A stretch of 64,000 nt of DNA from contig JBBRYT010000001.1 in NCBI GenBank assembly GCA_038237435.1, forward strand, positions 124,001-188,000. Reading direction: 5' to 3'. Shown one piece after another: positions 17,747 to 26,414 of this stretch. A program made the position numbers and the translations under genes. Below the pieces are notes generated by a model, which was not told the origin of the DNA, made no database searches, and saw only the letters and a program-made list of their open reading frames with translations. The stretch comes from JACCTI01 sp038237435 (GTDB lineage: Bacteria > Verrucomicrobiota > Verrucomicrobiia > Chthoniobacterales > UBA10450). How positions within the stretch are numbered: the first letter of the stretch is position 1; every line of letters starts with the position of its first letter.

Positions 17747-19120
17747 ATGAAACAAAAATATCTCATTACCCTTATCGTCCTCGCGATCCCATTACTCCTC
17801 CTCGGTCAGGGGAGTCTCATCCCGCCCGGTCCACCCGCGCCGACGATGAAGACGCTCGATCAAATCGAGGCTAGGACCGCGGTGAACTCAACTAACACCC
17901 CCGGCGACGCGAATTACCTCTACGTCATTTCGCAATCGGGCAGTTACTATCTCACCGGAAATATCGACGGAGCTGGGGGAAGCAAAGGAGGAATCGGCAT
18001 TACCAAGTCAAATGTTGTCTTGGACTTGAATGGATTCCAAGTCATCGGCCATAACGCAAACGCGATCGGCATATATGGTGGAAGCGGGGTGGTGCGAAAT
18101 GGGTCCGTGACCGGATGGGGCAAAGATGGAATTTTCACTCACGGCACCATCGAGAACATTCGTGCCGATTACAATGGGACTACAGGGTTGGGTTCCGGAA
18201 TTATCGCCGAAGACGGTAGTTACGTAACCCGCTGCTCCGCCGCCGGTAATTCATACATGGGAATCAGCTGTTTTCGCAATTGTACCGTTTCTGATTGCCA
18301 CTCGGAAAAGAATCTGGTCGGCGGCATCTCTCTGGACGGCGGCGTTGTTACTCGATGCACCTCTGAAAACGATGGATATAACGCCATCAATGTCTTTGAG
18401 AGCTGTATCATAACTGACTGCGCGGTCACTCACGGAGGAATTAGCGCGCCGGGTCGTAACAACAACGGCACCCTCTACGCGGTACGCGTTTCCGGATGCA
18501 CGGTGTCCTCTAGCTCTGGAAACGGAATCACCACCGGCAGTGGCGCGACCATTGAACGCTGCGCGGTGCAATCATGTGCTGTCGGCATTATCACCGGCAC
18601 GGGGTCAACCATTCGCGGCTGCACGGTGGGGGGGAATACCAACTACGGATTCAATATTGGCGACAATTGCACGCTCACCGACTGCTCCGCCACCGGTATC
18701 AGTGGCGGAGGAGCTAATGGTTTCAATTGCGGCAAAAGCACGGCTCTCTCCAACTGCACCGCGCAAGGGCTAAAGATCGGCTTCGTTCTCAGTGACCATT
18801 CCACCGCGCAACATTGCGTTACCTCGAACAACACCAGCGATGGGATTACCATTACCATCGACTGCAACGTCCTTAACTGCGATGCGTGTGCTAACGGTGG
18901 CGACGGCATTCACCTCCTCGGACTAGGCAACAGTAACAACCGGGTCGATGGAAATAACGCAAGCAACAACGTCGGCATCGGCATTCATCAACAAGGCGGT
19001 CCCGATTTGATCGTGCGCAATTTCGCGCGCAACAATGCTTCAGGAACAAACTACTCGCCTAGCTCTGGCACGAGCGTCGGTCCCATCGGAACACCACACA
19101 GCTACCAGCCCGTGGGCTAA
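17747..19120 (+). CDS. secreted right-handed parallel beta-helix protein
   Basis: A signal peptide (ITLIVLAIPLLLLGQG) precedes a region with ESGSYYLTGN-like opening (SQSGSYYLTGNIDG) and repeated turns of about 22 residues rich in Asn, Gly, Thr and Cys, for example VVLDLNGFQVIG, VSGCTVSSSSGNGI, ERCAVQSCAVGII and IRGCTVGGNTNYGF. This is the pattern of pectate-lyase-like parallel beta-helices. No catalytic residues of a known polysaccharide lyase are evident, so it may be a surface adhesin or structural protein. It follows the Vps62-like gene by 31 bases and precedes the next gene by 22, suggesting an operon of secreted proteins. Confidence 0.75.
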   Translation: MKQKYLITLIVLAIPLLLLGQGSLIPPGPPAPTMKTLDQIEARTAVNSTNTPGDANYLYVISQSGSYYLTGNIDGAGGSKGGIGITKSNVVLDLNGFQVIGHNANAIGIYGGSGVVRNGSVTGWGKDGIFTHGTIENIRADYNGTTGLGSGIIAEDGSYVTRCSAAGNSYMGISCFRNCTVSDCHSEKNLVGGISLDGGVVTRCTSENDGYNAINVFESCIITDCAVTHGGISAPGRNNNGTLYAVRVSGCTVSSSSGNGITTGSGATIERCAVQSCAVGIITGTGSTIRGCTVGGNTNYGFNIGDNCTLTDCSATGISGGGANGFNCGKSTALSNCTAQGLKIGFVLSDHSTAQHCVTSNNTSDGITITIDCNVLNCDACANGGDGIHLLGLGNSNNRVDGNNASNNVGIGIHQQGGPDLIVRNFARNNASGTNYSPSSGTSVGPIGTPHSYQPVG

Positions 19121-19142
19121 TTTCCAATAGGACTGACCAGGT

Positions 19143-20030
19143 ATGAAACTCTGCCTGACGATTGCTGGCTTCGTCGCGCTCCTACCGACGATGTATGCGG
19201 CCAGTACGATCGATGCTACCAACCACTATGCGTGGGGCGCAAACATTGGTTGGACGGAATGGCTGCCCAGCGCGGCCGACGGAGTCGTGGTAGGCGAGTT
19301 TACCTGCTCTGGCTACGTTTACGCGGCGAACGTCGGATGGATTAACCTGGGCAGCGGCGCGCCCGTTAACCACATCCAGTATCAAAACAACTCGGCCAGC
19401 GATTTTGGCGTGAACTACCAGGTCGATCCTACCCAATCCGGGGTCGGCATTTTGCGCGGATATGCTTATGGCGCGAATATTGGCTGGATTAACTTCGAAG
19501 CGCAGGGCAATCCGCGCGTTTCGCTCTTCACTGGTACCTTCAGCGGCTACGCCTACTCGGCGAACTGTGGCTGGATTAACTTGAATGACTTGAACGGCAG
19601 GGTCCAGACCGATCATATCCTGATGGGCCTGGATACCAACAGCAACGGGATCGCTGACGCCTGGGAATACCTTTACTTCGGCGGCTTGCTCGGGCCTGGG
19701 GCGCAGAACTCCGATCCAACTGGCGGCGGCATGACGTTGCTGGAGGATTATCAAGGCGGAGTTAACCCGACCGCTGCAAACGCCAACCTAAGGATTACCG
19801 CTTACTCAGCTAACTCAAGCGGCACTAATGCTAGCCTGACCTTCACAAGCACGGTGGCGCGCCTTTATACGATCGAAGTCAACGCCGACTTAACTCAACC
19901 CTTTAACTGGGTAGATAGCGGACTCGGTCTCTTCGCGCCGTCTGCCGGAGCCAACACAACCCGTAACGTCACACAGGCGGTGGCTACAAAGCGCTTCTAT
20001 CGCGTCAAGACGATGAGACCGCTCCCGTAG
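19143..20030 (+). CDS. secreted protein with four AxxGWIN repeats
   Basis: After a signal peptide (LTIAGFVALLPTMYA) the protein has four related units: YAWGANIGWTEW, YVYAANVGWINLG, YAYGANIGWINFE and YAYSANCGWINLN. It then has an EF-hand-like DTNSNGIADAWEYLYFGG linker, commonly seen in Verrucomicrobia surface proteins, and a C-terminal beta domain of about 90 residues (LYTIEVNADLTQPFNWVDS) like those in autotransporter-adjacent or fibronectin-like tails. The function is not known. Spacing to the previous gene (22 bases) suggests co-transcription. The repeats are also visible in the DNA near 19225, 19315, 19461 and 19550. Confidence 0.7.
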   Translation: MKLCLTIAGFVALLPTMYAASTIDATNHYAWGANIGWTEWLPSAADGVVVGEFTCSGYVYAANVGWINLGSGAPVNHIQYQNNSASDFGVNYQVDPTQSGVGILRGYAYGANIGWINFEAQGNPRVSLFTGTFSGYAYSANCGWINLNDLNGRVQTDHILMGLDTNSNGIADAWEYLYFGGLLGPGAQNSDPTGGGMTLLEDYQGGVNPTAANANLRITAYSANSSGTNASLTFTSTVARLYTIEVNADLTQPFNWVDSGLGLFAPSAGANTTRNVTQAVATKRFYRVKTMRPLP

Positions 20031-20278
20031 ACTCGCGCGGGAAGTTGCCGCGACAACGCTAAACCATAGCGGGAGCCCATGGGTCAGGCAAAGTTCAGTT
20101 AACAGCCGCAACACTGACTGCGGTGGGCGCTCACGCCCTAAAACGACGGACGATTGTTTTCTTCGCCGTCCATCCGTGACCGCACGTGGAAAATATTTCA
20201 CCCGTGCGCGAAAGAATTCGCATTTTTAGCGCAGCAATTGCGCGGGAATTCCTTTGAAAGCGATGAAGGAATTATCGA
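20031..20278. other. intergenic region with hairpins and a leader element
   Basis: The 248-base gap holds two small hairpins that could end the upstream operon (CCGCA/TGCGG at 20106-20123; GGGCG/CGCCC at 20125-20138, no T-run), then a near-palindrome GTGGAAAATATTTCAC at 20186-20201 which contains a possible ECF -35 box, then leader element copy 3. No gene or tRNA is seen. Confidence 0.45.
20230..20256 (+). promoter_or_regulatory. leader element, copy 3, upstream of a beta-barrel gene
   Basis: CGCAGCAA and GGAATTCCTTTG at the same spacing as in copy 1, and 49 bases before the ATG at 20279. The preceding 42 bases match those of copy 1 with short gaps, so the conserved unit is about 70 bases and includes a GGAA box that could be recognised by the neighbouring ECF-type sigma factor. 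Confidence 0.5.
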
Positions 20279-21406
20279 ATGAAGAATTATCGCCGATCGC
20301 TTTTCTTGGTTACGCTCGCGGGCTTGGCCTGCCTGTGGTCATCCACACCATCACTTTTGGCACAGGGGTGTGTTTGCGCGCACCTGATCACGCCGGGCCT
20401 GGGGGTGGAAGGGACCTCGACCCTTCCGCAAGGACATTGGTGGACTTCCGTTACCTTCCGCTACTACAACGCGCGCCAGGACGTGCTCGGAGACGAACCG
20501 CTCGCGCACGCTCTCATCTACGCCAATACGCATATCTACGGCTTTAATCTTAGCGCTACCTACGCGGTCACCGACAGGTTCGATCTTACTCTGGATATAC
20601 CGTTTCAATACGGCACCCGCACCACGTGGATCGAACATAACTTTATGTCTAACGCACTCCACACGATGCGTGCTGGGGGAATAGGCGATCCACGGCTAAG
20701 AGCCGATCTTTGGTTACTTGAGCCCAGGAAGTCGCCAGAACGAAATATCTCCTTCGCCTTAGGTGTTAAAATTCCGGTCGGGGAAGACGACGCGAGTGAT
20801 TACGCCTATCGGGCCACCGGAAAAGTTCTGCGGCCAGTTGATCCGGCGATCCAACCGGCCAGCGGCGGCTGGGGCATCATCCTGGGTGCGCACGCTTTTA
20901 GTAGCCTGTTTTTTCAAAGCCTGCCTTCGACCAGCTGGCTCAGGTACACCTACGCCTACGGCGACGCCATTTACATCTTTACGCCCGAGGAGATGAGCGA
21001 CGTTGAAAACACCAACGGCGACCAGCCGGCTCTAACTGCTGGCGGACAGAAAGCGTTACGATTCAATTCCATCCCAGACCAATACCTTTATCGGGCCGGC
21101 CTTTCCCAGTTAGTCTGGCCGTCGCAAGGAGTTTCAGTAAGCGCGGGTGTGCGCTGGGAAGGTATTCCGGCCTACGACGCGATCGGTGGCAGCAACGGTT
21201 TCCGTTTGCCGGGAAATGCCGTTTCCTTCGAGCCGGGCATTTCGATCGCGCATGGGCATGACTATTTCTCCGTCTCCGTCCCAGTCGCAGTTCATCGCCA
21301 CGCGGACCGGAGCGAAGCTTTCTCCCACTTTAACATCGGACCGCCCCAAGGGTTGGCCACCATCGCCGACTGGCAGCTCATCGTTAGCTACGCCCACCAG
21401 TTCTAG
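20279..21406 (+). CDS. outer membrane beta-barrel, porin- or transporter-like
   Basis: The start at 20279 follows GAAGGA. A signal peptide with LVTLAGLACLWSSTPSLLAQ precedes about 345 residues that alternate hydrophobic and polar positions, with typical barrel phrases such as RYYNARQD, YAVTDRFDLTLDIPFQYG, LGVKIPVGEDD and a final aromatic QLIVSYAHQF. It resembles the transporter-like barrels (phenol MetA-pathway or alpha-amylase-like porin families) but the family cannot be fixed by eye. Two Cys occur right after the signal peptide (GCVCAH). A conserved leader element lies upstream, and the cyclase gene follows 17 bases later. Confidence 0.65.
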   Translation: MKNYRRSLFLVTLAGLACLWSSTPSLLAQGCVCAHLITPGLGVEGTSTLPQGHWWTSVTFRYYNARQDVLGDEPLAHALIYANTHIYGFNLSATYAVTDRFDLTLDIPFQYGTRTTWIEHNFMSNALHTMRAGGIGDPRLRADLWLLEPRKSPERNISFALGVKIPVGEDDASDYAYRATGKVLRPVDPAIQPASGGWGIILGAHAFSSLFFQSLPSTSWLRYTYAYGDAIYIFTPEEMSDVENTNGDQPALTAGGQKALRFNSIPDQYLYRAGLSQLVWPSQGVSVSAGVRWEGIPAYDAIGGSNGFRLPGNAVSFEPGISIAHGHDYFSVSVPVAVHRHADRSEAFSHFNIGPPQGLATIADWQLIVSYAHQF

Positions 21407-21423
21407 GCGCGCGCTTCTCGCTT

Positions 21424-23466
21424 ATGCTACCCGCGCGGGAGAATAGTATTGAGATCGAAATCGGCCACGTCCTGTATCTCGATATCGTCGGATTCTCCAA
21501 GCTGTTAGTCGACGAGCAAAGCGCCTGCACCGCGCGACTCAATCATGTCGTTAGGCAGACCCAGCCATTTTCGGCCGCGGCCGAAGCAGACAAACTTTTT
21601 CGGCTACCCACCGGGGACGGCATGGTGCTTGTCTTCTTCACCAATCCCGAAGCACCGGTGCGGTGCGCGATAGAGATAGCTACCGCTCTCAAAAAAGCCT
21701 CGCCTTTCGGCCTGCGCATGGGGATTCATAGCGGACCGGTCAATAAAATCTTCGACGTAAACGATCGGGCTAACCTCGCTGGTAGCGGAATCAATCTGGC
21801 CCAACGTGTCATGGATTGTGGAGACGCAGGCCACATTCTTCTTTCCCGGCGTGTGGCCGAAGACCTGGCCCAATCGAGTCAATGGCAACCATTGTTACAC
21901 GAGCTAGGCGAGTGCGAGGTCAAGCATGGCCTACGCATTCATTTGGTTAGTCTGCATAACGATGAGATCGGCAACGCAGGTATCCCGGGAAAGGTAGCTC
22001 GAGCGCACGAGCAACAGGCTGGAGGTATCCATTCCCTGGCAGTGAAGCCGCTCGATAACTTCTCCGGCGACGCGACCAAGGAATATTTCGCCGATGGCAT
22101 GACGGACGAACTAATTACCAAGCTCTCCCAGATCGTCGCGCTCAAAACCGTCATCTCCCGCGCACGGATGATGAAATACAAGCACTCGGCCAAATCCTGC
22201 CGTGAGATCGCCTTCGAACTCAATGTCGAAGCTGTCGTGCAAGGCTCGGTCGTTCTCGCCGGGGATGACGCTCGCGTCACCGCGCAACTGATCGAGGCAA
22301 AGACAGAAAACACCCTGTGGGGTGAGAGCTATACCTACAACCTGGCCAACATCATCCAGCTACAGAACGAAGTCTCTCTCGCCATCGCCAACGCCATTGC
22401 CCTCAAGCTTACCCCAGCGGAAGAAGCTCGACTGACCGCGGAGCGCGTCGTTAACCCCCAGGCCTATAAGTATTACCTGCGGGGCAAGAACTGGCAGTTA
22501 GGAGACGAGAATACCGACGCGCGCATCGATCTCCTGGAGAAAGCGGTCTTTCTCGATAACAACTTCGGCGAAGCTTACGCCGAGCTTTCCGACGCCTATA
22601 GCTCGAAGGCCTACTTCTTTACCAGCGGCGCAAAGGAGTGGGAGATCAAGGCCGAAGCTGCTCTCGAGCGCGCGCTTGAAATCGATCCCAATTTGCCGGA
22701 TGCCATCCTGGCCCGCGCCCGTTTCCTCTGGCGACCGACGACCGGGTTCCAACATGAAAAGGCTATTGCCGAAGTGAAACGCGCGCTCGCTCTTATCCCT
22801 AACTCGTCTGAGATTCTTTTTTTCCTTGCGGCGATTTATTTCCACGTCGGTCTGCTCGACGAGGCCGTGACGCTTTTCCGGCGCGCGAACGAGATCGATC
22901 CCGATAACCCAACGATAAAGTTTTCGATTGGGACGTTACATCTTGTGCAAGGCGACTATGCTCAGGCCACCGCGATTATTGAAGCGAATCTAACCGGAAT
23001 GGTGCGGGCGTGGGTCGAGTACAATTTAATTAGCGCCTATTATTTCGCGGGAAGAATCGAGGAAGCGCGCGCACGCCTGAAAATGGCCAAAGCCCATTTC
23101 AAGGACACCGGCGGAATCCTCGCTGCCTTTCAAGCCTTCTTTCTTGCTCTCGACGGCGCTCGAGAAGAAGCTCGGGCCAAAATCGAGGAGGCGGCAAGGA
23201 TTGGGGAAGGCTTCGGGCACTACCACCATACGACTCTGCTTTTCGCGTGGACCTACGTTGCGCTTGGTCAGTTGGACCTCGCCCTGAAGTGGCTCGAATA
23301 CACCGCCGACAATGGTTATCCGAATCTCCCTTGGTTCGAGCGCGATCCTAACCTGGCAAAGCTACGCAGCCATCCGCCGTTCGTCGCTTTCCTGGATCGC
23401 CTGCAGCCGCGTCTGGCGCGATTGCGCGAAATCGCTGCGTCGCCCGACAGCGTGTCGATTGCTTAG
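21424..23466 (+). CDS. class III nucleotide cyclase fused to a TolB-like/FlgO-type domain and TPR repeats
   Basis: The 680-residue protein opens with a class III adenylate/guanylate cyclase domain (residues about 10-185). Both metal Asp residues are visible (LDIVGFSK and TGDGMVLVF), as is the transition-state region INLAQRVMDCGDAGHI. A middle domain (about 205-345) matches the TolB-N-like/FlgO domain: LAVKPLDNFSG, YFADGMTDELITKLSQI, VEAVVQGSV and GESYTYNLANI. The rest is TPR repeats (AYKYYLRGKNWQLGD onward). No membrane segment is seen. It probably makes cAMP or a related nucleotide in response to a partner bound by the TPR part. A copy of the window-wide core motif (21548) reads VVR and is the only one in about 9 kb. 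Confidence 0.85.
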   Translation: MLPARENSIEIEIGHVLYLDIVGFSKLLVDEQSACTARLNHVVRQTQPFSAAAEADKLFRLPTGDGMVLVFFTNPEAPVRCAIEIATALKKASPFGLRMGIHSGPVNKIFDVNDRANLAGSGINLAQRVMDCGDAGHILLSRRVAEDLAQSSQWQPLLHELGECEVKHGLRIHLVSLHNDEIGNAGIPGKVARAHEQQAGGIHSLAVKPLDNFSGDATKEYFADGMTDELITKLSQIVALKTVISRARMMKYKHSAKSCREIAFELNVEAVVQGSVVLAGDDARVTAQLIEAKTENTLWGESYTYNLANIIQLQNEVSLAIANAIALKLTPAEEARLTAERVVNPQAYKYYLRGKNWQLGDENTDARIDLLEKAVFLDNNFGEAYAELSDAYSSKAYFFTSGAKEWEIKAEAALERALEIDPNLPDAILARARFLWRPTTGFQHEKAIAEVKRALALIPNSSEILFFLAAIYFHVGLLDEAVTLFRRANEIDPDNPTIKFSIGTLHLVQGDYAQATAIIEANLTGMVRAWVEYNLISAYYFAGRIEEARARLKMAKAHFKDTGGILAAFQAFFLALDGAREEARAKIEEAARIGEGFGHYHHTTLLFAWTYVALGQLDLALKWLEYTADNGYPNLPWFERDPNLAKLRSHPPFVAFLDRLQPRLARLREIAASPDSVSIA

Positions 23467-23485
23467 CTAAGATAGCGACGTTGCC

Positions 23486-25009
23486 CTAGCTCTCGGGCGC
23501 CAGCTCGGGCGCGGCGATGGCGCGGGTGGGAACCAGGCGCAATCCACTCGCCGCCGTCTCTTCCACGGCCGCTTCGCCGGCTTCGTGGTACTCGGCGTCG
23601 CCGTTCACTTGCCAGAGATCGTAGAGCCTGGTGTCGGCCAGAATATTTTCCACGCACAACATCGCCGTCATCATGGCGTGATCCTGGTTGTTATACTTAT
23701 GCATGCCGTTGCGGCCAACCAGATGCAGATTCGAATAACGCGCATCGAGTTCGTCGCGAACGGTGGCGACATGACGTGAGTAATCGTCATCGTAAACCGG
23801 GTAGGCTTTTTTCTGCCTAACGACTGTTCCGTCGAGCACATCACCTTCGTGGGCCAATCCGATCTGCATCAGTTCCTTCTTCGCCAGCTCGATCAGATCG
23901 GCATCGGAAGAATCCCAAAGTCCGTCATGTTCGAAACAGAAATATTCGAGGCCGTAGCACGCTTTGTCCGGATCGGGCACCATCTCGGGCGACCATGAGC
24001 GGAAGTTTTGAATGCGACCGACCTGCACTTTCGGATCGTGGATGTAGATCCAATTGTCCGAGAAAGCGTCGCGGTTTTTCAGGATCAACATCACGGTGAG
24101 AAAGTCGCGATACTTCAAACTATCGGCCGCGCGTTTGGCACGATCGGAAACCGCCGGCCTCAAACCGTTGACCAGCTCGCGCATCGGCGCGGACGAAATC
24201 ACGTGCTCAGCTTCGAGCGTGTGCACGGTGCCGTTCTGATCCTTGTAACGAAGGTTCCAAGTCGAGATTTCCTCGTCGTATTCGCATCCAATTACCTTGC
24301 AGCCCATCTCGATCTTGCCACCGAGCGCTTCGGTTTTTTCCGCGCACGCTTCCCACATCATGCCCGGACCTTTTCGCGGATACTTAAAGCTGTTGATCAA
24401 AGTCTTGATGACTTTGTCGCTGTTCTTCGGCTGCTTCTTTTGCGGCAGAAGCGCGTTCTTGATCGCGCTGCCTAACGAAAGGCCTTTAATCCGTTGCGCA
24501 GCCCAGTCGGCGGAAATTTCCTTGCAGCTCATTCCCCACACTTTTTCGGTGTAGCTCTTGAAGAAAGTGTGGAAGAGGCGTTTGCCGAATTGATTGCTGA
24601 CCCAGTCTTCGAAATTGGTTGGATTCGGCACGGGGAAAAGTCGCGCCTTCATCCAAGACAGAACGCAGAGAGTCGATTTGATCACGCCGAGTTTGGTCAG
24701 CGCTTCAAAAGCTTTCAGCGGATACGCGAAAAATTTGCCGCCGTAAAAAATGCGTGAAGAACGCGGGCGATCCAACATGTCGTTAGGCAAAATCTCCTGC
24801 CAAAAGTCGTTCACCTCTTTGGATTTCGAAAAGAAGCGATGCCCACCGATGTCGAAATGGAACCCTTTGTAGGTCGCCGTGCGCGAGATGCCGCCGACGT
24901 AAACTGGATCCGCCTCTACGACGGTCACGTCGACGTTATTCTTAGACAGCAGATAAGCGGCGGTTAATCCAGCCGGTCCTGCCCCGATAATCGCTACATT
25001 CGTTTTCAT
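23486..25009 (-). CDS. NAD(P)/FAD-dependent amine-oxidase-like oxidoreductase
   Basis: The N-terminal Rossmann fold VAIIGAGPAGLTAAYLLSK and the following IGGHRFFSKS motif are typical of the protoporphyrinogen oxidase/UDP-galactopyranose mutase-like family often found next to glycan genes. It is 507 residues long and complete, ending in a Pro/Glu-rich tail. The adjacent membrane mannosyltransferase-like gene lies only 6 bases away on the same strand, so a role in polyprenyl-sugar or cell-surface sugar chemistry is plausible. The substrate cannot be read from the sequence. Three copies of the core motif occur (23816, 24471, 24780). Confidence 0.8.
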   Translation of the reverse strand: MKTNVAIIGAGPAGLTAAYLLSKNNVDVTVVEADPVYVGGISRTATYKGFHFDIGGHRFFSKSKEVNDFWQEILPNDMLDRPRSSRIFYGGKFFAYPLKAFEALTKLGVIKSTLCVLSWMKARLFPVPNPTNFEDWVSNQFGKRLFHTFFKSYTEKVWGMSCKEISADWAAQRIKGLSLGSAIKNALLPQKKQPKNSDKVIKTLINSFKYPRKGPGMMWEACAEKTEALGGKIEMGCKVIGCEYDEEISTWNLRYKDQNGTVHTLEAEHVISSAPMRELVNGLRPAVSDRAKRAADSLKYRDFLTVMLILKNRDAFSDNWIYIHDPKVQVGRIQNFRSWSPEMVPDPDKACYGLEYFCFEHDGLWDSSDADLIELAKKELMQIGLAHEGDVLDGTVVRQKKAYPVYDDDYSRHVATVRDELDARYSNLHLVGRNGMHKYNNQDHAMMTAMLCVENILADTRLYDLWQVNGDAEYHEAGEAAVEETAASGLRLVPTRAIAAPELAPES

Positions 25010-25015
25010 TTTTTC

Positions 25016-26329
25016 TTAAGCCACCCAACCGCCCCTGGTAAAATTCCAAATCCACCATCCTTGGAGGCTCAGTCCAGCCGCACAGATCAGTGCGACGACC
25101 GCCATCCCAAGCACCCGCGCCGGGAGCGGCGACGGGCGAAGTTGCGCCAAAAAGTGCAACAGCGCCAGCACGATTAATACATGCGCGCAAAACTGGTAGC
25201 GGAGCATGCTCTCCATCGCCACGGAGGCGACGCCGCTGACCGCTATATAATATGTAATGAAGGCAACGAAATAGAGACCAACGCGCGACTGCCACTGCGT
25301 GCGGCGACGAACCGCCGGCACAAATTCGCAAAGCGCCACGACCAGAAAGAGCAGCGCGCCAACCGTCATCGTCATCTGGCTCCAGAGCGTGGGAGCGTTC
25401 AGCGGCGGAATGAGCCAGTGATAGCTCGCCGGTTTCAAGATCGCGAGGTAATCGGGGAAAATCGCCCAGCCGGCCTCTTGCGTCTGCATGTAAAGGTTCC
25501 ACAGGCCCCAGCGTAGTTGGCAATAAACGAAGAAACCGATCGCGCCGAACATTGCGGCAAACATCAGCGCGACCGCGCCGCCGTAATTCCGAAACCAATT
25601 GCGGACATCGCGCAGTTGGTTCCAACCGCCTTCAAAGATTGCGCGCACGACCGGAAATGCGGCGCATGGAATCCCGACGATTCGCGTCGCTGACATCACC
25701 ATGCCATGCAGAGCGGCAATAACTTTCGCGGCGCGACCTTCCGCGCCACTCCAATAAACGAAACCGAGCAGCATCGCGAGAAAGAGCGATTCCGAATAAC
25801 CGGCGACTAGGAAAAATGCCGTCGGATGCGCCGCGATCGCGATGCCGCCAAAAATTTGCCTGACGGGCGAAATATTCCACCGTTGGCAAAGCAGGAAGAA
25901 ATAACTCCAGAATCCCCAGGCCGCCAGCTGCGCGGTCACGAGCAGCGCATCGTAGGTTTCGAAGCCTAACGAGTGCAAGACGCGCGCGATTCCCGGATAT
26001 GCCGGAAAAAAGGCGACGTTCGACACCTCCATTAATTTATGATCGATCGGCGGAACGATCGTGCCGTAGCCACGATCGACGATGTTGGCGAACCAAAAGC
26101 TGTCGTGCTGAATGAGCGTGTGATACCGATCGTGCCACGTCCCCTGCGGAGCGATGAGCACGACTGCGACGAAAACCTGCGCGAGTGTGATAAGCAGTCC
26201 GAGCCCAATCGCTCGCTGCGCGCCTGTCGTGCGGTTCATCGAGTCGTCGGAAACAATTGTTGCGCGCTCATGACTTGGCCATGCGAATTGAAATCGCGCG
26301 ATCGTCGGAAGCTGGACGCCGGTTTGCAT
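25016..26329 (-). CDS. multi-pass membrane mannosyltransferase-like protein (PIG-V-like)
   Basis: About ten hydrophobic segments are present. The first external loop carries HDSFWFANIVDRGYG, close to the Asp-Ser-x-Trp/Phe-(x)-x-x-x-x-x-GY motif of PIG-V/GPI-mannosyltransferase-2-like and other lipid-linked-sugar glycosyltransferases. These enzymes use dolichol- or polyprenyl-phosphate sugars. I start at ATG 26329, preceded by CCAAGG; ATG 26239 is an alternative that begins nearer the first membrane segment. The stop is 6 bases before the FAD oxidoreductase start, so they form a unit. A core motif copy at 25965 encodes SLG. Confidence 0.7.
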   Translation of the reverse strand: MQTGVQLPTIARFQFAWPSHERATIVSDDSMNRTTGAQRAIGLGLLITLAQVFVAVVLIAPQGTWHDRYHTLIQHDSFWFANIVDRGYGTIVPPIDHKLMEVSNVAFFPAYPGIARVLHSLGFETYDALLVTAQLAAWGFWSYFFLLCQRWNISPVRQIFGGIAIAAHPTAFFLVAGYSESLFLAMLLGFVYWSGAEGRAAKVIAALHGMVMSATRIVGIPCAAFPVVRAIFEGGWNQLRDVRNWFRNYGGAVALMFAAMFGAIGFFVYCQLRWGLWNLYMQTQEAGWAIFPDYLAILKPASYHWLIPPLNAPTLWSQMTMTVGALLFLVVALCEFVPAVRRRTQWQSRVGLYFVAFITYYIAVSGVASVAMESMLRYQFCAHVLIVLALLHFLAQLRPSPLPARVLGMAVVALICAAGLSLQGWWIWNFTRGGWVA

Positions 26330-26414
26330 GACAGCAACCTTGGACGCGGCCGAGCCGCCTTTATTCGCAGGCCCGATCAGGCTGTTTGGAAGCGCCGCGC
26401 GCGCTCGCGAACGC

